Shown in pieces: positions 8,887-17,715 of a stretch of DNA of 64,000 bases. The stretch spans positions 372,001-436,000 of the forward strand of contig NZ_JAKRNM010000001.1 in the NCBI RefSeq assembly GCF_022346995.1. The letters are read 5' to 3'. Every line of letters starts with the position of its first letter. The first letter of the stretch is position 1. The notes under the pieces are model-generated. The model saw only the letters and a list, made by a program, of their open reading frames with translations, had not been told where the DNA came from and ran no database searches. The stretch comes from Paenibacillus sp. ACRRY (GTDB lineage: Bacteria; Bacillota; Bacilli; Paenibacillales; Paenibacillaceae). Position numbers and translations under genes: made by a program.

Positions 8887-9426
8887 ATGAAGAACTATCC
8901 GATCATCGCCTCCATTACGGTAGATGAACAGATTGCACAGGCTATAGCAAGCGATGTGAAGCGAGTTATTCTGATGACAGGAAACATTACGAATCTTGGC
9001 TCCATCATAGACAGGTTGCATCAAAGCGGCAAACAGGCCTATGTACATACCGAGATGGTATCCGGGATTGGACGAGATGCCTCGGCCATTCAATATCTTG
9101 CCGATGTGTTTAAAGTTGATGGTATCGTGACAACGAAGAGTAATGCGGTTTCTGCGGCCAAGCAAGCAGGCATACGGAGCATTCAGCGCATATTCGCCAT
9201 TGATTCAGCAGCCATTGAGACTGCAGTGCGAATGATTAAGAGCTATAAGCCCGATGAGGTTGAATTGATGCCGGGACTGATGCCGCGAGTCATCGAAGAG
9301 CTGAATGAACGCATCACACAGCCGTTGATCGTTGGTGGGTTGATCCGGTATGAGGAAGAGATACAGCAAGCCCTAAAGAGTGGGGCAGATTTTGTTTCGA
9401 TAGGCCATGAGAAATTCTGGACTTAA
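8887..9426 (+). CDS. glpP: Glycerol-3-phosphate responsive antiterminator, GlpP family
   Basis: 179 residues, close to the B. subtilis GlpP length of about 190. The family's TIM-barrel-like pattern is visible: KRVILMTGNITNLGSIID, AYVHTEMVSGIGRD, GIVTTKSNAVSAAK, VELMPGLMPRVIEELN and PLIVGGLIRYEEEI. GlpP binds glycerol 3-phosphate and lets RNA polymerase pass terminators in glp leader RNAs. GAGGAC lies 8 nt upstream of the ATG. The gene directly precedes a leader terminator and a glycerophosphodiesterase gene, the arrangement expected of a local antiterminator. The family call is strong; the symbol is by family resemblance. Confidence 0.85.
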   Translation: MKNYPIIASITVDEQIAQAIASDVKRVILMTGNITNLGSIIDRLHQSGKQAYVHTEMVSGIGRDASAIQYLADVFKVDGIVTTKSNAVSAAKQAGIRSIQRIFAIDSAAIETAVRMIKSYKPDEVELMPGLMPRVIEELNERITQPLIVGGLIRYEEEIQQALKSGADFVSIGHEKFWT

Positions 9427-9460
9427 TTTCATACATTTATCCTTGGGTGGAGACGACGAG

Positions 9461-9528
9461 AAAACCCGGTGGTAGGTAAATCAATACAACCTTGATGTTG
9501 AAGGAGGGTGATTTGCTGCTGGGTTTTT
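9461..9528 (+). promoter_or_regulatory. Leader terminator, probable GlpP antitermination site
   Basis: AAAACCCGG (9461-9469) pairs with CTGGGTTTT (9519-9527) and runs into a T-tract, forming a terminator between the antiterminator gene and the GDPD gene. Its position makes it the probable target of the protein encoded just upstream. Specific GlpP contacts cannot be read from sequence alone. Confidence 0.6.
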
Positions 9529-9566
9529 TGTGTTGTCCAAAAAAATACAACAGGAGGTAATTGAGC

Positions 9567-10280
9567 ATGATCATTCAAGCAGTTGCTCATCGAGGCTATC
9601 CCAAGAAATATCCTGAAAATACGTTGTCTTCCTTTTTAAAAGCGGTGGAACTTGGGTTCACACATCTCGAATTGGATGTACATCTCAGCCAAGATGGTAT
9701 CCCGGTTGTCATTCATGATCATACGATTGACCGCATGACCAATGGAACGGGCAGGGTAGCTGATTATTCAGCTTCGGAGCTGCAATCTTTCAACATAAAA
9801 CAAGATGAGCACATACCAACCCTTGAAGAGGTACTGCGAGCTTTGAAGGGAAAAATTGGGCTTAATATCGAGCTTAAGCAGATGGGAGCCTACTATCCTC
9901 AGCTGGAGGAGAAAGTACTTGAAGTGATCAAGGAATTCAACATGCTGGATCAGGTTGTCATTACGTCATTTGATTTTGACGCCTTGGAGAAAATCAGACA
10001 ATTATCTAGTGAGGTACGCATCGGTCTAATTACCTTTGGCTGTTCGAAGGCTATTCTTGACTGGTCTGTAGAGATGGGAGCGACGTTCTTGTCCATGCAC
10101 TATGCTTTTGTGACCGAGCATTATATTCATCGATGTCAAGAACAGGGGATTCAATTGATGGCCTGGACAATTAACGAGACTTCCATAATGAAGAAATTTC
10201 AGGATTACCCGTCCGTGTGGGTCTGTACAGACGAGCTCGAATCCTTCATGGATGTGTTGGAGCTGTCCAGCTCAGTATGA
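9567..10280 (+). CDS. Glycerophosphodiester phosphodiesterase, GDPD family
   Basis: 237 residues, a single GDPD domain without signal peptide, so cytoplasmic. Catalytic motifs are present: AHRGYPKKYPENT (His8-Arg9, Glu17-Asn18), LELDVHLSQDG, VVIHDHTIDR, and NIELKQMG. It cleaves deacylated phospholipids such as glycerophosphocholine into glycerol 3-phosphate and an alcohol. ATG 9567 has AGGAGGT 8 nt upstream; TTG 9561 would be too close. It is the first gene behind the leader terminator and is followed without a gap by the HAD phosphatase. Confidence 0.9.
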   Translation: MIIQAVAHRGYPKKYPENTLSSFLKAVELGFTHLELDVHLSQDGIPVVIHDHTIDRMTNGTGRVADYSASELQSFNIKQDEHIPTLEEVLRALKGKIGLNIELKQMGAYYPQLEEKVLEVIKEFNMLDQVVITSFDFDALEKIRQLSSEVRIGLITFGCSKAILDWSVEMGATFLSMHYAFVTEHYIHRCQEQGIQLMAWTINETSIMKKFQDYPSVWVCTDELESFMDVLELSSSV

Positions 10281-10298
10281 GTGGGCAAGGGTAAGGTC

Positions 10299-11132
10299 AT
10301 GGAAAATGTGTACGATTACGATGCGTATTGCTTCGATCTAGACGGGACGATTTATGTTAGCCAGATGATCCTTCCTGGCGTAAATAGCTTCATAAACAGC
10401 TTGAGATCACAAGGCAAGCGTCTGTTGTTCCTGACGAATACTCCCATTCATACCAGGGAGGATTGCTACAAGAGGCTACTGAGTCTGGGTGTATCATGCC
10501 AGCTTGACGAAATTTTGACCGCAGGATATGTGTCAGGGATGTATTTTGCAGAGTATGCGCCTGATGCCAGGGTACTGGTTGTAGGTGAAGAGGCTTTGCG
10601 GAGTGAACTAAGAGCGATCGGCATGGCCCTTACGGAAGATCCATATCAATCAACGCATGTATTAGTCGGCATGGATCGGCAGTTTCATTACGATAAGCTT
10701 CATCTGGCGGCAAAAGCAGTTCGTCATGGAGCGGTTCTCATGGCAACAAATCCGGACAGCTGCTGCCCCGTCCAAGGTGATATCATTCCGGATACCGGCT
10801 CGATTCTAAGCTCCATTGAGGCAGCCAGCCAGCAAAAAGTATCCATCGTGATTGGTAAGCCTTCACCTTATTATGCAGAGAAGGCACTCCAGCTGTTGAA
10901 TGTGAACAGCAGCAGTTGTCTCATGATAGGCGATCGGTTGGAAACAGACATTTTATTTGGTAAACAGAATGGAATGAAGACGGCCCTCATGCTTACAGGT
11001 ATCTCCTCAAGAGAGGATATCCAGGAAACAGGCATCATTCCGGATTATATATGGTCTTCTTTCAACGAATGCATCATGGGGCAGGTTAATCGGTCCAAGC
11101 ATTCAACGGAGTTACAGGTGAAGAGAACTTAA
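10299..11132 (+). CDS. HAD-IIA family phosphatase (NagD/PGP-like)
   Basis: About 277 residues. HAD motifs: CFDLDGTIYVS (motif I), LFLTNTP (motif II), VIGKPSPYYAEKAL (motif III Lys) and IGDRLETDILFGKQNGM (motif IV), with a C2-type cap in between. HAD-IIA relatives include mammalian PGP and mycobacterial Rv1692, which dephosphorylate glycerol 3-phosphate. In this operon it could release glycerol and phosphate from the GDPD product; that role is inference. The start is uncertain: ATG 10299 has weak AAGG-type sites upstream, while the frame opens with GTG 10281 directly after the GDPD stop. Confidence 0.82.
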   Translation: MENVYDYDAYCFDLDGTIYVSQMILPGVNSFINSLRSQGKRLLFLTNTPIHTREDCYKRLLSLGVSCQLDEILTAGYVSGMYFAEYAPDARVLVVGEEALRSELRAIGMALTEDPYQSTHVLVGMDRQFHYDKLHLAAKAVRHGAVLMATNPDSCCPVQGDIIPDTGSILSSIEAASQQKVSIVIGKPSPYYAEKALQLLNVNSSSCLMIGDRLETDILFGKQNGMKTALMLTGISSREDIQETGIIPDYIWSSFNECIMGQVNRSKHSTELQVKRT

Positions 11133-11169
11133 ACAGCAGTAGGTTCGAAAAATGATGGAGGTGGAGTTC

Positions 11170-12006
11170 ATGCGTCTCGCGTTACTTGGTGATTATCACT
11201 ATTCAAGTATGAGTCACGGAACGGAAGAGATGAAAGCTGCAAGAGTTCGTGTATATGAACATATGCTCAAGGCTTTTTTGGAGGTGGAGGCAGACTTTCA
11301 TATCTCCATTGGGGATTTGACGCATGAAGGAACAGCTCAGGAATTCCAATCGATATTCTCCATCCTTTCCAGGAGCGAACGGAACTTCATTCATGTGCTT
11401 GGCAATCATGACACGTATTCGATACCGAAGCATGAAATCTCCAAATTAACAGGTCAAGATCGCTATCGGGCGATTGACACGCCTCATGCCAGGCTGATTT
11501 TTCTGGATACAACCCAGGAAATGAATCCTGCAGATTGGGGAGGCGAGCTGGACGAAGAACAGCTGGCATGGCTCAAAGGCGAGTTTACCAATTCACACGA
11601 CAAGCAAGTACTCCTTTTCGGGCACCATCCAGTATTTAATACCACTGCACGCTCGACGCTCGATAAGCTGTACATTCGTCCAGAGGATGAACTGAAGAGC
11701 ATCTTCAATAATCGACCAGAAGGCGGCTTCTATTTTTGCGGACACAATCACATGAACTCCATCGTGAAGCAGGGTAAGTGGCATTATGTTCAGACCGCAG
11801 CTTGCCTTGATGTGCCCGCATATCGTGTTATCGAAGTCCATGAGGGGAAGGTAGAGATAACTCACCATCCGATACAGGGTGCGGGTCTCCTCGCTGATAT
11901 TCAGAGCTTTTGTTGTGATATGCCAGGCTTTGGCCCTGTCGAAGGTGCATTAGGAGAAGAAAGCGACCTTATGTTATCCGTTCAATTCGCATCGGCCGCT
12001 CAATAA
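11170..12006 (+). CDS. Calcineurin-like metallophosphoesterase (GpdQ/CpdA-like)
   Basis: About 278 residues. The dimetal motifs appear in order: LLGDYHY (D-x-H), SIGDLTHEG (GD), VLGNHDTY (GNHD), LFGHHPVF (GH) and CGHNHMNS (GHxH). The length and order match class III enzymes such as GpdQ (a glycerophosphodiesterase) and CpdA (cAMP phosphodiesterase). The operon favours the former. ATG 11170 is chosen because GGAGGTG (11157-11163) lies 6 nt upstream; the frame also has an ATG at 11152 with no ribosome site. It would be a second, unrelated glycerophosphodiesterase in the pathway. Confidence 0.82.
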   Translation: MRLALLGDYHYSSMSHGTEEMKAARVRVYEHMLKAFLEVEADFHISIGDLTHEGTAQEFQSIFSILSRSERNFIHVLGNHDTYSIPKHEISKLTGQDRYRAIDTPHARLIFLDTTQEMNPADWGGELDEEQLAWLKGEFTNSHDKQVLLFGHHPVFNTTARSTLDKLYIRPEDELKSIFNNRPEGGFYFCGHNHMNSIVKQGKWHYVQTAACLDVPAYRVIEVHEGKVEITHHPIQGAGLLADIQSFCCDMPGFGPVEGALGEESDLMLSVQFASAAQ

Positions 12007-12026
12007 ATGAAAGAGGAGGGAATCTC

Positions 12027-13115
12027 ATGGCACAAATTGTGCTGAAGCAGATTGAAAAAAGCTTCAAGCAGGATAAAGTCATTGAGGGTCTGGATCTGAC
12101 CATTGAGGATGGTTCCTTTACGGTATTGGTCGGCCCTTCTGGCTGTGGGAAATCGACGACACTTCGCATGATCGCAGGACTCGAGAAAGAAACAGGCGGT
12201 GAAATATGGATCGGAGATCAATGTGTCAATGGCGTAGAACCAGGCAAGCGTAATGTGGCCATGGTATTCCAGAACTATGCATTATATCCGATGATGACAG
12301 TCAAGGAGAATATTGAATTTGGACTCGTGAATCGCAAGGTGCCCCGGCCCGAACGCGAGCGCCTTGTTAAGGAAATCACGGAGGTTGTCGGTCTGGCAGA
12401 CTACCTGCATAAGAAGCCACAAGCTCTGTCTGGGGGTCAGCGCCAGCGGGTTGCCTTGGCCCGGGCCATGGTGAAGAGTCCTGCAGTCTTCCTGATGGAC
12501 GAGCCATTGTCGAATCTCGATGCCAAGCTTCGTCATCAAATGCGAACGGAGTTAATTCAGCTTCACAAAAGGCTAGGTGCAACCTTTGTCTTTGTTACAC
12601 ATGATCAGGTTGAGGCGATGTCGATGGGAGATCGTATCGTCATCATGAATAAAGGACTTATTCAACAAGCAGATGGCCCGATGAAAATCTACGATGATCC
12701 CGATAATGTTTTCACAGCCCAATTTATCGGTACACCGCCAATGAATGTGATTGATCGTGAACGTATCCTGCCATATTTGAATGGACAGCTGCATGACGAC
12801 ATTGGGCAGGTTGGTTTCAGGCCGGAGAAAGCAACGATGACGCTTGATAACCGGCAACAGACCGGACTTGTCCATTTCCCGGGCCGGATCATGACACGTG
12901 AGACACTGGGTGCAGAAATCATCTATCAACTGGAATCCGCGCTTGGACTTGTGTCTGTGAAGAGTTTTTTGAAGCCGCTGGAGTCAGCTTCCGAGGTGAA
13001 CCTCACGGTCTCCATGCAGGACCTGTACTACTTTGATCGGAACGGAGTCCGTGCTCGTCAGCATGAGAGTTCCGCAGAGAGAGAGCTCATTGTCCTGGGA
13101 GGGAAATATTCATGA
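12027..13115 (+). CDS. ugpC: ABC transporter ATPase, UgpC/MsmX type
   Basis: 362 residues. Walker A GPSGCGKST, Q-loop VFQNYALYPMMT, signature LSGGQRQRVALARA, Walker B FLMDEPLSNLDAKLR and switch His THDQVEAM are all intact. A C-terminal TOBE-type domain follows from about residue 240. It powers the importer formed by the two downstream permeases and the binding protein. GAGGAGGG lies 7 nt before the ATG; the 3' end overlaps the next gene by ATGA. The symbol reflects family plus context; a general sugar ATPase role is also possible. Confidence 0.85.
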   Translation: MAQIVLKQIEKSFKQDKVIEGLDLTIEDGSFTVLVGPSGCGKSTTLRMIAGLEKETGGEIWIGDQCVNGVEPGKRNVAMVFQNYALYPMMTVKENIEFGLVNRKVPRPERERLVKEITEVVGLADYLHKKPQALSGGQRQRVALARAMVKSPAVFLMDEPLSNLDAKLRHQMRTELIQLHKRLGATFVFVTHDQVEAMSMGDRIVIMNKGLIQQADGPMKIYDDPDNVFTAQFIGTPPMNVIDRERILPYLNGQLHDDIGQVGFRPEKATMTLDNRQQTGLVHFPGRIMTRETLGAEIIYQLESALGLVSVKSFLKPLESASEVNLTVSMQDLYYFDRNGVRARQHESSAERELIVLGGKYS

Positions 13116-13984
13116 CCGTTTGGTCCAGATTCCGTCCCTATGTCATGGTGGCGCCCTCTATCGTGATATTTTCGATCTTTTTCATCTATCCGATCTTCTA
13201 TATGATTTTCCTCAGTTTTTACAACTGGGACTTCATTAATCCGGTCAAGGAATTTGTAGGCTTCAACAACTTTGTCGAGTTATTTAAGGATAGTGCGTTT
13301 CTTCAGGTCCTGAGCAATTCCTTGAACTATACGCTTCTTTCCGTATCCTTATCCATTGTGATTTCACTGCTGCTAGCCATATGGCTGAATCGGGAAGGCG
13401 CATGGTACGGGTTTGTTCAGGGTGCGTTATTTAGTCCACATATTGTTTCTCTTGTATCTGTATCCTTGGTGTGGATGTGGCTGATGGATCCCAAATTCGG
13501 TTTGCTTAACGGTTTGCTGGACATGGTTGGCTTGCCCAAGCTGGAGTGGCTCAGCAGTCCCGACAGTTCATTACTTTCACTTGTCCTTGTTTCGGTCTGG
13601 AAGGGCGTGGGCTACAACGCGCTCATCTTCATCGCTGGACTTCAAAGCATTCCAAAGGATGTGTATGAAGCTTCAGCTCTAGACGAGGCCAATTGGTGGA
13701 GGAAGTTCTGTAAAATAACGCTGCCGATGCTTTCACCGACCCTGTTTTTCTTAATTATCATTAATCTGATCAGTTCATTTCAGGTGTTTGAAACCATTGC
13801 CATCATGACGGGCGGAGGTCCAATCAATTCAACGAACACGCTCGTCTTTTACATCTATGAGTACGGATTCCGCTACTTCAAGATCGGTTACGCTTCGGCA
13901 GCTGGAGTTATCCTGCTTGTTGTCGTTGGTTTGCTTACATTAGTCTACTTCAAGCTGCTAAGCCGCAAGGTTCACTACCAATAG
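13112..13984 (+). CDS. ugpA: ABC transporter permease, UgpA type
   Basis: 290 residues with six predicted membrane helices. The EAA loop is YEASALDEANWWRKFCKITLP. It overlaps the ATPase gene by 4 nt. It belongs to the CUT1 permease family and pairs with the next gene to form the channel, probably for glycerol 3-phosphate or glycerophosphodiesters, as inferred from the neighbouring phosphodiesterase genes. Confidence 0.85.
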   Translation: MTVWSRFRPYVMVAPSIVIFSIFFIYPIFYMIFLSFYNWDFINPVKEFVGFNNFVELFKDSAFLQVLSNSLNYTLLSVSLSIVISLLLAIWLNREGAWYGFVQGALFSPHIVSLVSVSLVWMWLMDPKFGLLNGLLDMVGLPKLEWLSSPDSSLLSLVLVSVWKGVGYNALIFIAGLQSIPKDVYEASALDEANWWRKFCKITLPMLSPTLFFLIIINLISSFQVFETIAIMTGGGPINSTNTLVFYIYEYGFRYFKIGYASAAGVILLVVVGLLTLVYFKLLSRKVHYQ

Positions 13985-14003
13985 AAAGGAGCAAGGCAAT
14001 ATC

Positions 14004-14828
14004 ATGGCACGAAAGTCAATTCTGCGTACTCTGAACGTCACTGCCACGATCGTCCTGGTTGCGATTTTTGCTATCCCTTTTCTATGGATGATCTCAACAT
14101 CATTGAAGTCGTATCCGGAGACCGTGATCTTTCCACCCAAATGGATTCCCTCCAAGGTGATGTGGAGCAATTTCCAAGCGGCGTGGGAATCGGGACCTTT
14201 CTTGAAATATTTAATGAACAGTGTCGTTGTATCCATCAGTATCCTTCTTCTTCAATTTACGACCATTATATTGGCAGCCTATGCGTTTGCCAGATACTCC
14301 TTCAAAGGAGACAAGCTGTTATTTGGAATTACGATGGTCACTTTAATGATTCCAGGTCAGCTCATCTTTTTGCCCGTGTATTTGTTACTGAGCAAGTGGG
14401 GACTCATAAACAATTTGCTGGCACTTATTCTGCCCTTCGCTTCCAGCGCCTTTGGGATCTTCATGCTCAGGCAGTCATTCAAGCAGGTACAGGAAGAACT
14501 TATTGAAGCCGCACGGCTTGACCAGACACCTGAATGGAAGATCATCCTTAGGATCATGGTGCCGATGGCCCGTCCGACGCTGGTAACCTTCGCATTATTT
14601 AGCTTCATTGCACACTGGAATGATTATTTTTGGCCGCTTGTGATGACGACCTCAGATGCTGCCAGAACACTTCCGATTGGGATTTCCAAGCTTCGCGAGG
14701 TAGACGGAGGGGCGGCATGGCACATTTTGATGGCTGGAAACATGATTTTGGTCGTTCCGATTCTGATTGTTTTCTTATTTGGACAACGGCAAATTATTAA
14801 AGCATTCGTTTATTCCGGTGTGAAATAA
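14004..14828 (+). CDS. ugpE: ABC transporter permease, UgpE type
   Basis: 274 residues with six predicted membrane helices. The EAA loop is LIEAARLDQTPEWKIILRIMVPM. AAAGGAGC precedes the ATG, and only 19 bp separate it from the previous permease. It is the second channel subunit of the UgpABCE-like importer. Confidence 0.85.
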   Translation: MARKSILRTLNVTATIVLVAIFAIPFLWMISTSLKSYPETVIFPPKWIPSKVMWSNFQAAWESGPFLKYLMNSVVVSISILLLQFTTIILAAYAFARYSFKGDKLLFGITMVTLMIPGQLIFLPVYLLLSKWGLINNLLALILPFASSAFGIFMLRQSFKQVQEELIEAARLDQTPEWKIILRIMVPMARPTLVTFALFSFIAHWNDYFWPLVMTTSDAARTLPIGISKLREVDGGAAWHILMAGNMILVVPILIVFLFGQRQIIKAFVYSGVK

Positions 14829-14859
14829 TTCAATTCTTAATTTATAGGAGGGTTTATTC

Positions 14860-16173
14860 ATGAAAAAATTTGGTTCACTTTTGTTGGCAGGAACGCTTGC
14901 ACTTGCTCTAGCTGGTTGTGGTGATTCCAATTCCGCAGGTTCAACCGATAATGCTGCTGCTTCTGGGAGTTCGAACGGCGCGGCTAGTAAACCGGTAGAG
15001 ATTACATATTGGTACTCATGGGGGGACAAGATCGCCGAGAACAATGAGAACCTGGTTAAAATGTTTAATGAATCACAGGATGAAGTGATTGTGAAGGCCG
15101 AATATCAGGGATCGTATGCAGATCAGCATTCCAAGGCACAGGCGGCTTTCGCAGCGGGCAATGCTCCCGAAGTATGGCAAAATGAAATTGCTTCGGTCGG
15201 TGTATTTGCCGAATCCGGTATGACTCAGGAGCTGTCTTCTTTTGTGGAGAAAGATCAACTTGATATGGATGATTTCATTCCAGGTCTGATGGGAAATTCG
15301 TACGTGAACGACAAGCTGTATGCTCTGCCTTATTTACGGAGTACACCCATTCTGTATTTGAATCGTACAATGCTAGAGGAGGCAGGACTTGATCCAGCTG
15401 GACCGCAGAATTGGGCCGAATTTGAAGATTATGCACGCAAGCTAACGATAAAAGATCAGCGCTACGGTATCTCAATGCCTGTCGATATTTGGTTCTATGA
15501 GGCTTTTGTGAGACAGAGCGGAGGAACGATGATTAGCGAGGATGGGAAAAGTGCTGCATTCAATAATGAAACCGGAATTGAACCAGTGAAATTGTGGCTG
15601 AAGATGAAGGATGAAGGCATCATGAGCATCGGTACAACCGACGATGCAGGTACGCAAGCCAAGACGGATTTCCACAATCAGCGTTCAGCGATGCTATTCG
15701 CATCCACTGCTGACCTGACCAATAATATGAAGGTTGCAGAAGAGCAGGGCTTTGAACTTGGAACGACATTTATGCCTGCGAATGATACGTTTGGTGTGCC
15801 AACGGGTGGTGCCAACCTGGTGATGACCTCTGGTCTGTCTCCCGAAAAGCAGGAAGCGGCGTGGAAGTTTATTAAGTGGATGACCTCGAAAGAGCAAACG
15901 ATCTATGCGAGCTCCTTTACAGGATATTTGCCTAGCCGAATCAGCGCAGTGGAAAGTGATGAAATGAAGAAGCTATATGAGGAAAAGCCGCTGTTCAAAG
16001 TAGCGGTAGACCAACTGGAATATGCAGGTCCTCGTCCGATGCAGAAGGTTTATCCTGAGATTGGTGAGATGATTAAGGACGAGATCCTTCGTGCGGTTGT
16101 TGATTCGTCCGTTACGGCTGAGGCAGCTATTGCTGAAGCAGCTAAGAAGGCAGATGCCTTGTTGAGCAAGTAG
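14860..16173 (+). CDS. ugpB: ABC transporter solute-binding lipoprotein, UgpB type
   Basis: 437 residues. A lipoprotein signal ends at LALAGC, followed by a Ser/Ala/Gly-rich linker to about residue 45, then a CUT1-family solute-binding domain. TAGGAGGG lies 9 nt upstream. It is the extracellular receptor of the importer and, unlike the E. coli order, is the last gene of the operon. The ligand is inferred from the phosphodiesterase genes. Confidence 0.85.
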   Translation: MKKFGSLLLAGTLALALAGCGDSNSAGSTDNAAASGSSNGAASKPVEITYWYSWGDKIAENNENLVKMFNESQDEVIVKAEYQGSYADQHSKAQAAFAAGNAPEVWQNEIASVGVFAESGMTQELSSFVEKDQLDMDDFIPGLMGNSYVNDKLYALPYLRSTPILYLNRTMLEEAGLDPAGPQNWAEFEDYARKLTIKDQRYGISMPVDIWFYEAFVRQSGGTMISEDGKSAAFNNETGIEPVKLWLKMKDEGIMSIGTTDDAGTQAKTDFHNQRSAMLFASTADLTNNMKVAEEQGFELGTTFMPANDTFGVPTGGANLVMTSGLSPEKQEAAWKFIKWMTSKEQTIYASSFTGYLPSRISAVESDEMKKLYEEKPLFKVAVDQLEYAGPRPMQKVYPEIGEMIKDEILRAVVDSSVTAEAAIAEAAKKADALLSK

Positions 16174-16191
16174 AAACATGACTGATAGCAC

Positions 16192-16232
16192 AAGGGGTTA
16201 GACGGTGAATTCTCCGCTAGCCCTTTTGTTTT
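16192..16232 (+). terminator. Intrinsic terminator of the glycerophosphodiester operon
   Basis: AAGGGGTTAG pairs with CTAGCCCTT across a short CGG/CCG inner stem, then TTTGTTTTG follows. Confidence 0.75.
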
Positions 16233-16360
16233 GTCCCTGGGGTTATGGAGAGATATCTGGCATAGGGCTTTGTTACGAGGGACACAGCCGCATTTAATGC
16301 ATGTGAATCGTATCCACTAGTCGCGTTGATGAAGCGATGTCTTCACTTGATTTTGGCTTG

Positions 16361-16377
16361 TTCATATTCAGTTCATA
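16361..16377 (+). promoter_or_regulatory. TTCATA direct repeat upstream of hydrolase 1
   Basis: TTCATA-N5-TTCATA, hexamers starting 11 bp apart, lies 101 bp before the hydrolase ATG. The same element with the same spacing lies 108 bp before the paralogue at 24923. This is the layout of an OmpR-type response regulator box. A small GTCGCC-AA-GGCGAC palindrome (16423-16436) lies closer to the gene. Confidence 0.45.
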
Positions 16378-16461
16378 CTGTCGTCATGAAGTGGACATTT
16401 TGCTTGGTTACACTTCAATTAAGTCGCCAAGGCGACGTTTCAGAAGCGAAGACAGGAGAAG

Positions 16462-17445
16462 ATGAACGTGGCAAAAACGGTGGAAATACTAACAACAGGA
16501 ACGAAAAGCCGTAAGAAACGAAACTTATGGTTAAAAATAATCGGAGGGATCATCGGGGGACTTGTGCTGTTTCTTGGCATCGTATTTGTCGTAAATGCCA
16601 TCAGTAACGGAGTCGAGAAAAAGAAAATCGAACCGTATGGTCAGTATGTCAATGTGGATGGCAAAAAGATGAATGCGTATATTCAAGGAGATGGTGAACA
16701 GACCATCGTTCTGCTCCCGGGACAAGGTACTCCATCGCCGGTGCTTGATTTCAAATTGTTGATTGATGAATTGTCTCCCGATTACAGAGTCGTAGCCATT
16801 GAGCCTTTTGGGTATGGGTTGAGTGACGAAACGGAAAAGGAGAGAACAACGGAGAATATCATCAGTGAATATCACGAAGCTGTACAGCAGCTCGGAATTG
16901 ACCGTTACATTCTGATGGGGCATTCAATTACAGGACTTTACGGAGTGTCCTATGTGAACACGTATCCGGATGAAGTTCTTGCTTTTGTCGGCATTGACAG
17001 TAGTGTTCCCAATCAACCCGGCATGGATGTTCAACTGCCTCTGGGATTAATGCACTTCCTTCAGGATTCAGGTCTGATGAGATTACTTAAAGCAGTGAGT
17101 GGCGATCCTTATGAATCCCTTGATTTCGATGAACATACCAAAGAACAGATGGAGTTGATTTCGAATCAGGTCGCGACCAATCCGACGCTGTTGGATGAGC
17201 TAAGGCATCTCGGCTCTAACTTCAAAAATGGAGAAGAGCTAACTTATCCTTCTGATCTGCCTGTACTTCTTTTTGTCCAATCGAATAATGAACACAATCC
17301 GCAGTGGGTTCCGCTGCATGCAGAGCAAGCCAAACAATCTGCCCAGGGCAAGATGATTCCCATGGAAGGTTCACATTACCTGCATCATACGAAATTCAAA
17401 GAAATTGCCGAGGAATTTAAAGAGTACATGAAGCAATTGGAATAG
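16462..17445 (+). CDS. Membrane-anchored alpha/beta hydrolase, copy 1
   Basis: 327 residues. A basic N-terminus is followed by one transmembrane helix (about residues 23-46); the hydrolase domain is probably extracellular. The oxyanion region is LLPGQGT, the nucleophile elbow is GHSITG (Ser155), and a candidate catalytic His is in EGSHYLHH near the C-terminus. AGGAG lies close upstream of the ATG. It resembles copy 2 at 24923 throughout (EPYGQ..V.VDGK.MN, VEPFGYGLSD, Y.VDSSVP-like), so they are paralogues. The substrate is unknown; a cell-surface esterase or envelope-stress role is only a guess. Confidence 0.85.
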   Translation: MNVAKTVEILTTGTKSRKKRNLWLKIIGGIIGGLVLFLGIVFVVNAISNGVEKKKIEPYGQYVNVDGKKMNAYIQGDGEQTIVLLPGQGTPSPVLDFKLLIDELSPDYRVVAIEPFGYGLSDETEKERTTENIISEYHEAVQQLGIDRYILMGHSITGLYGVSYVNTYPDEVLAFVGIDSSVPNQPGMDVQLPLGLMHFLQDSGLMRLLKAVSGDPYESLDFDEHTKEQMELISNQVATNPTLLDELRHLGSNFKNGEELTYPSDLPVLLFVQSNNEHNPQWVPLHAEQAKQSAQGKMIPMEGSHYLHHTKFKEIAEEFKEYMKQLE

Positions 17446-17471
17446 ATGTGTAGATCCTTAGCCTTAAACTG

Positions 17472-17498
17472 CGGTACCGAACTCGGTGCCGTTTTTTT
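17472..17498 (+). terminator. Intrinsic terminator after hydrolase 1
   Basis: CGGTACCGA (17472-17480) pairs with TCGGTGCCG (17483-17491), one G-U pair, followed by seven T. Confidence 0.9.
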
Positions 17499-17619
17499 GT
17501 TATGCTTTTCCGATTACTGATGGCTTATAAGGGACTGTATCTCTAGCTAAAAAACGAATGAATCCATTACAATATATCAATATAGTTCGTAAATAACTGT
17601 GAACAAATCGGTGGATTCG

Positions 17620-17648
17620 TTGACAATACGTGTTACTTTTATTAAAAT
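17620..17648 (+). promoter_or_regulatory. SigA-type promoter of the purine permease leader
   Basis: TTGACA (17620-17625), a 17-bp spacer and TAAAAT (17643-17648) make a near-consensus promoter. Transcription would begin near 17655, leaving a leader of about 170 nt. Confidence 0.7.
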
Positions 17649-17715
17649 ACGAAATGGACATCAGGTTAAAACAGATATGAGGATCACTTTTTTGGGTCTC
17701 TAAGCTTAGCTGTTC

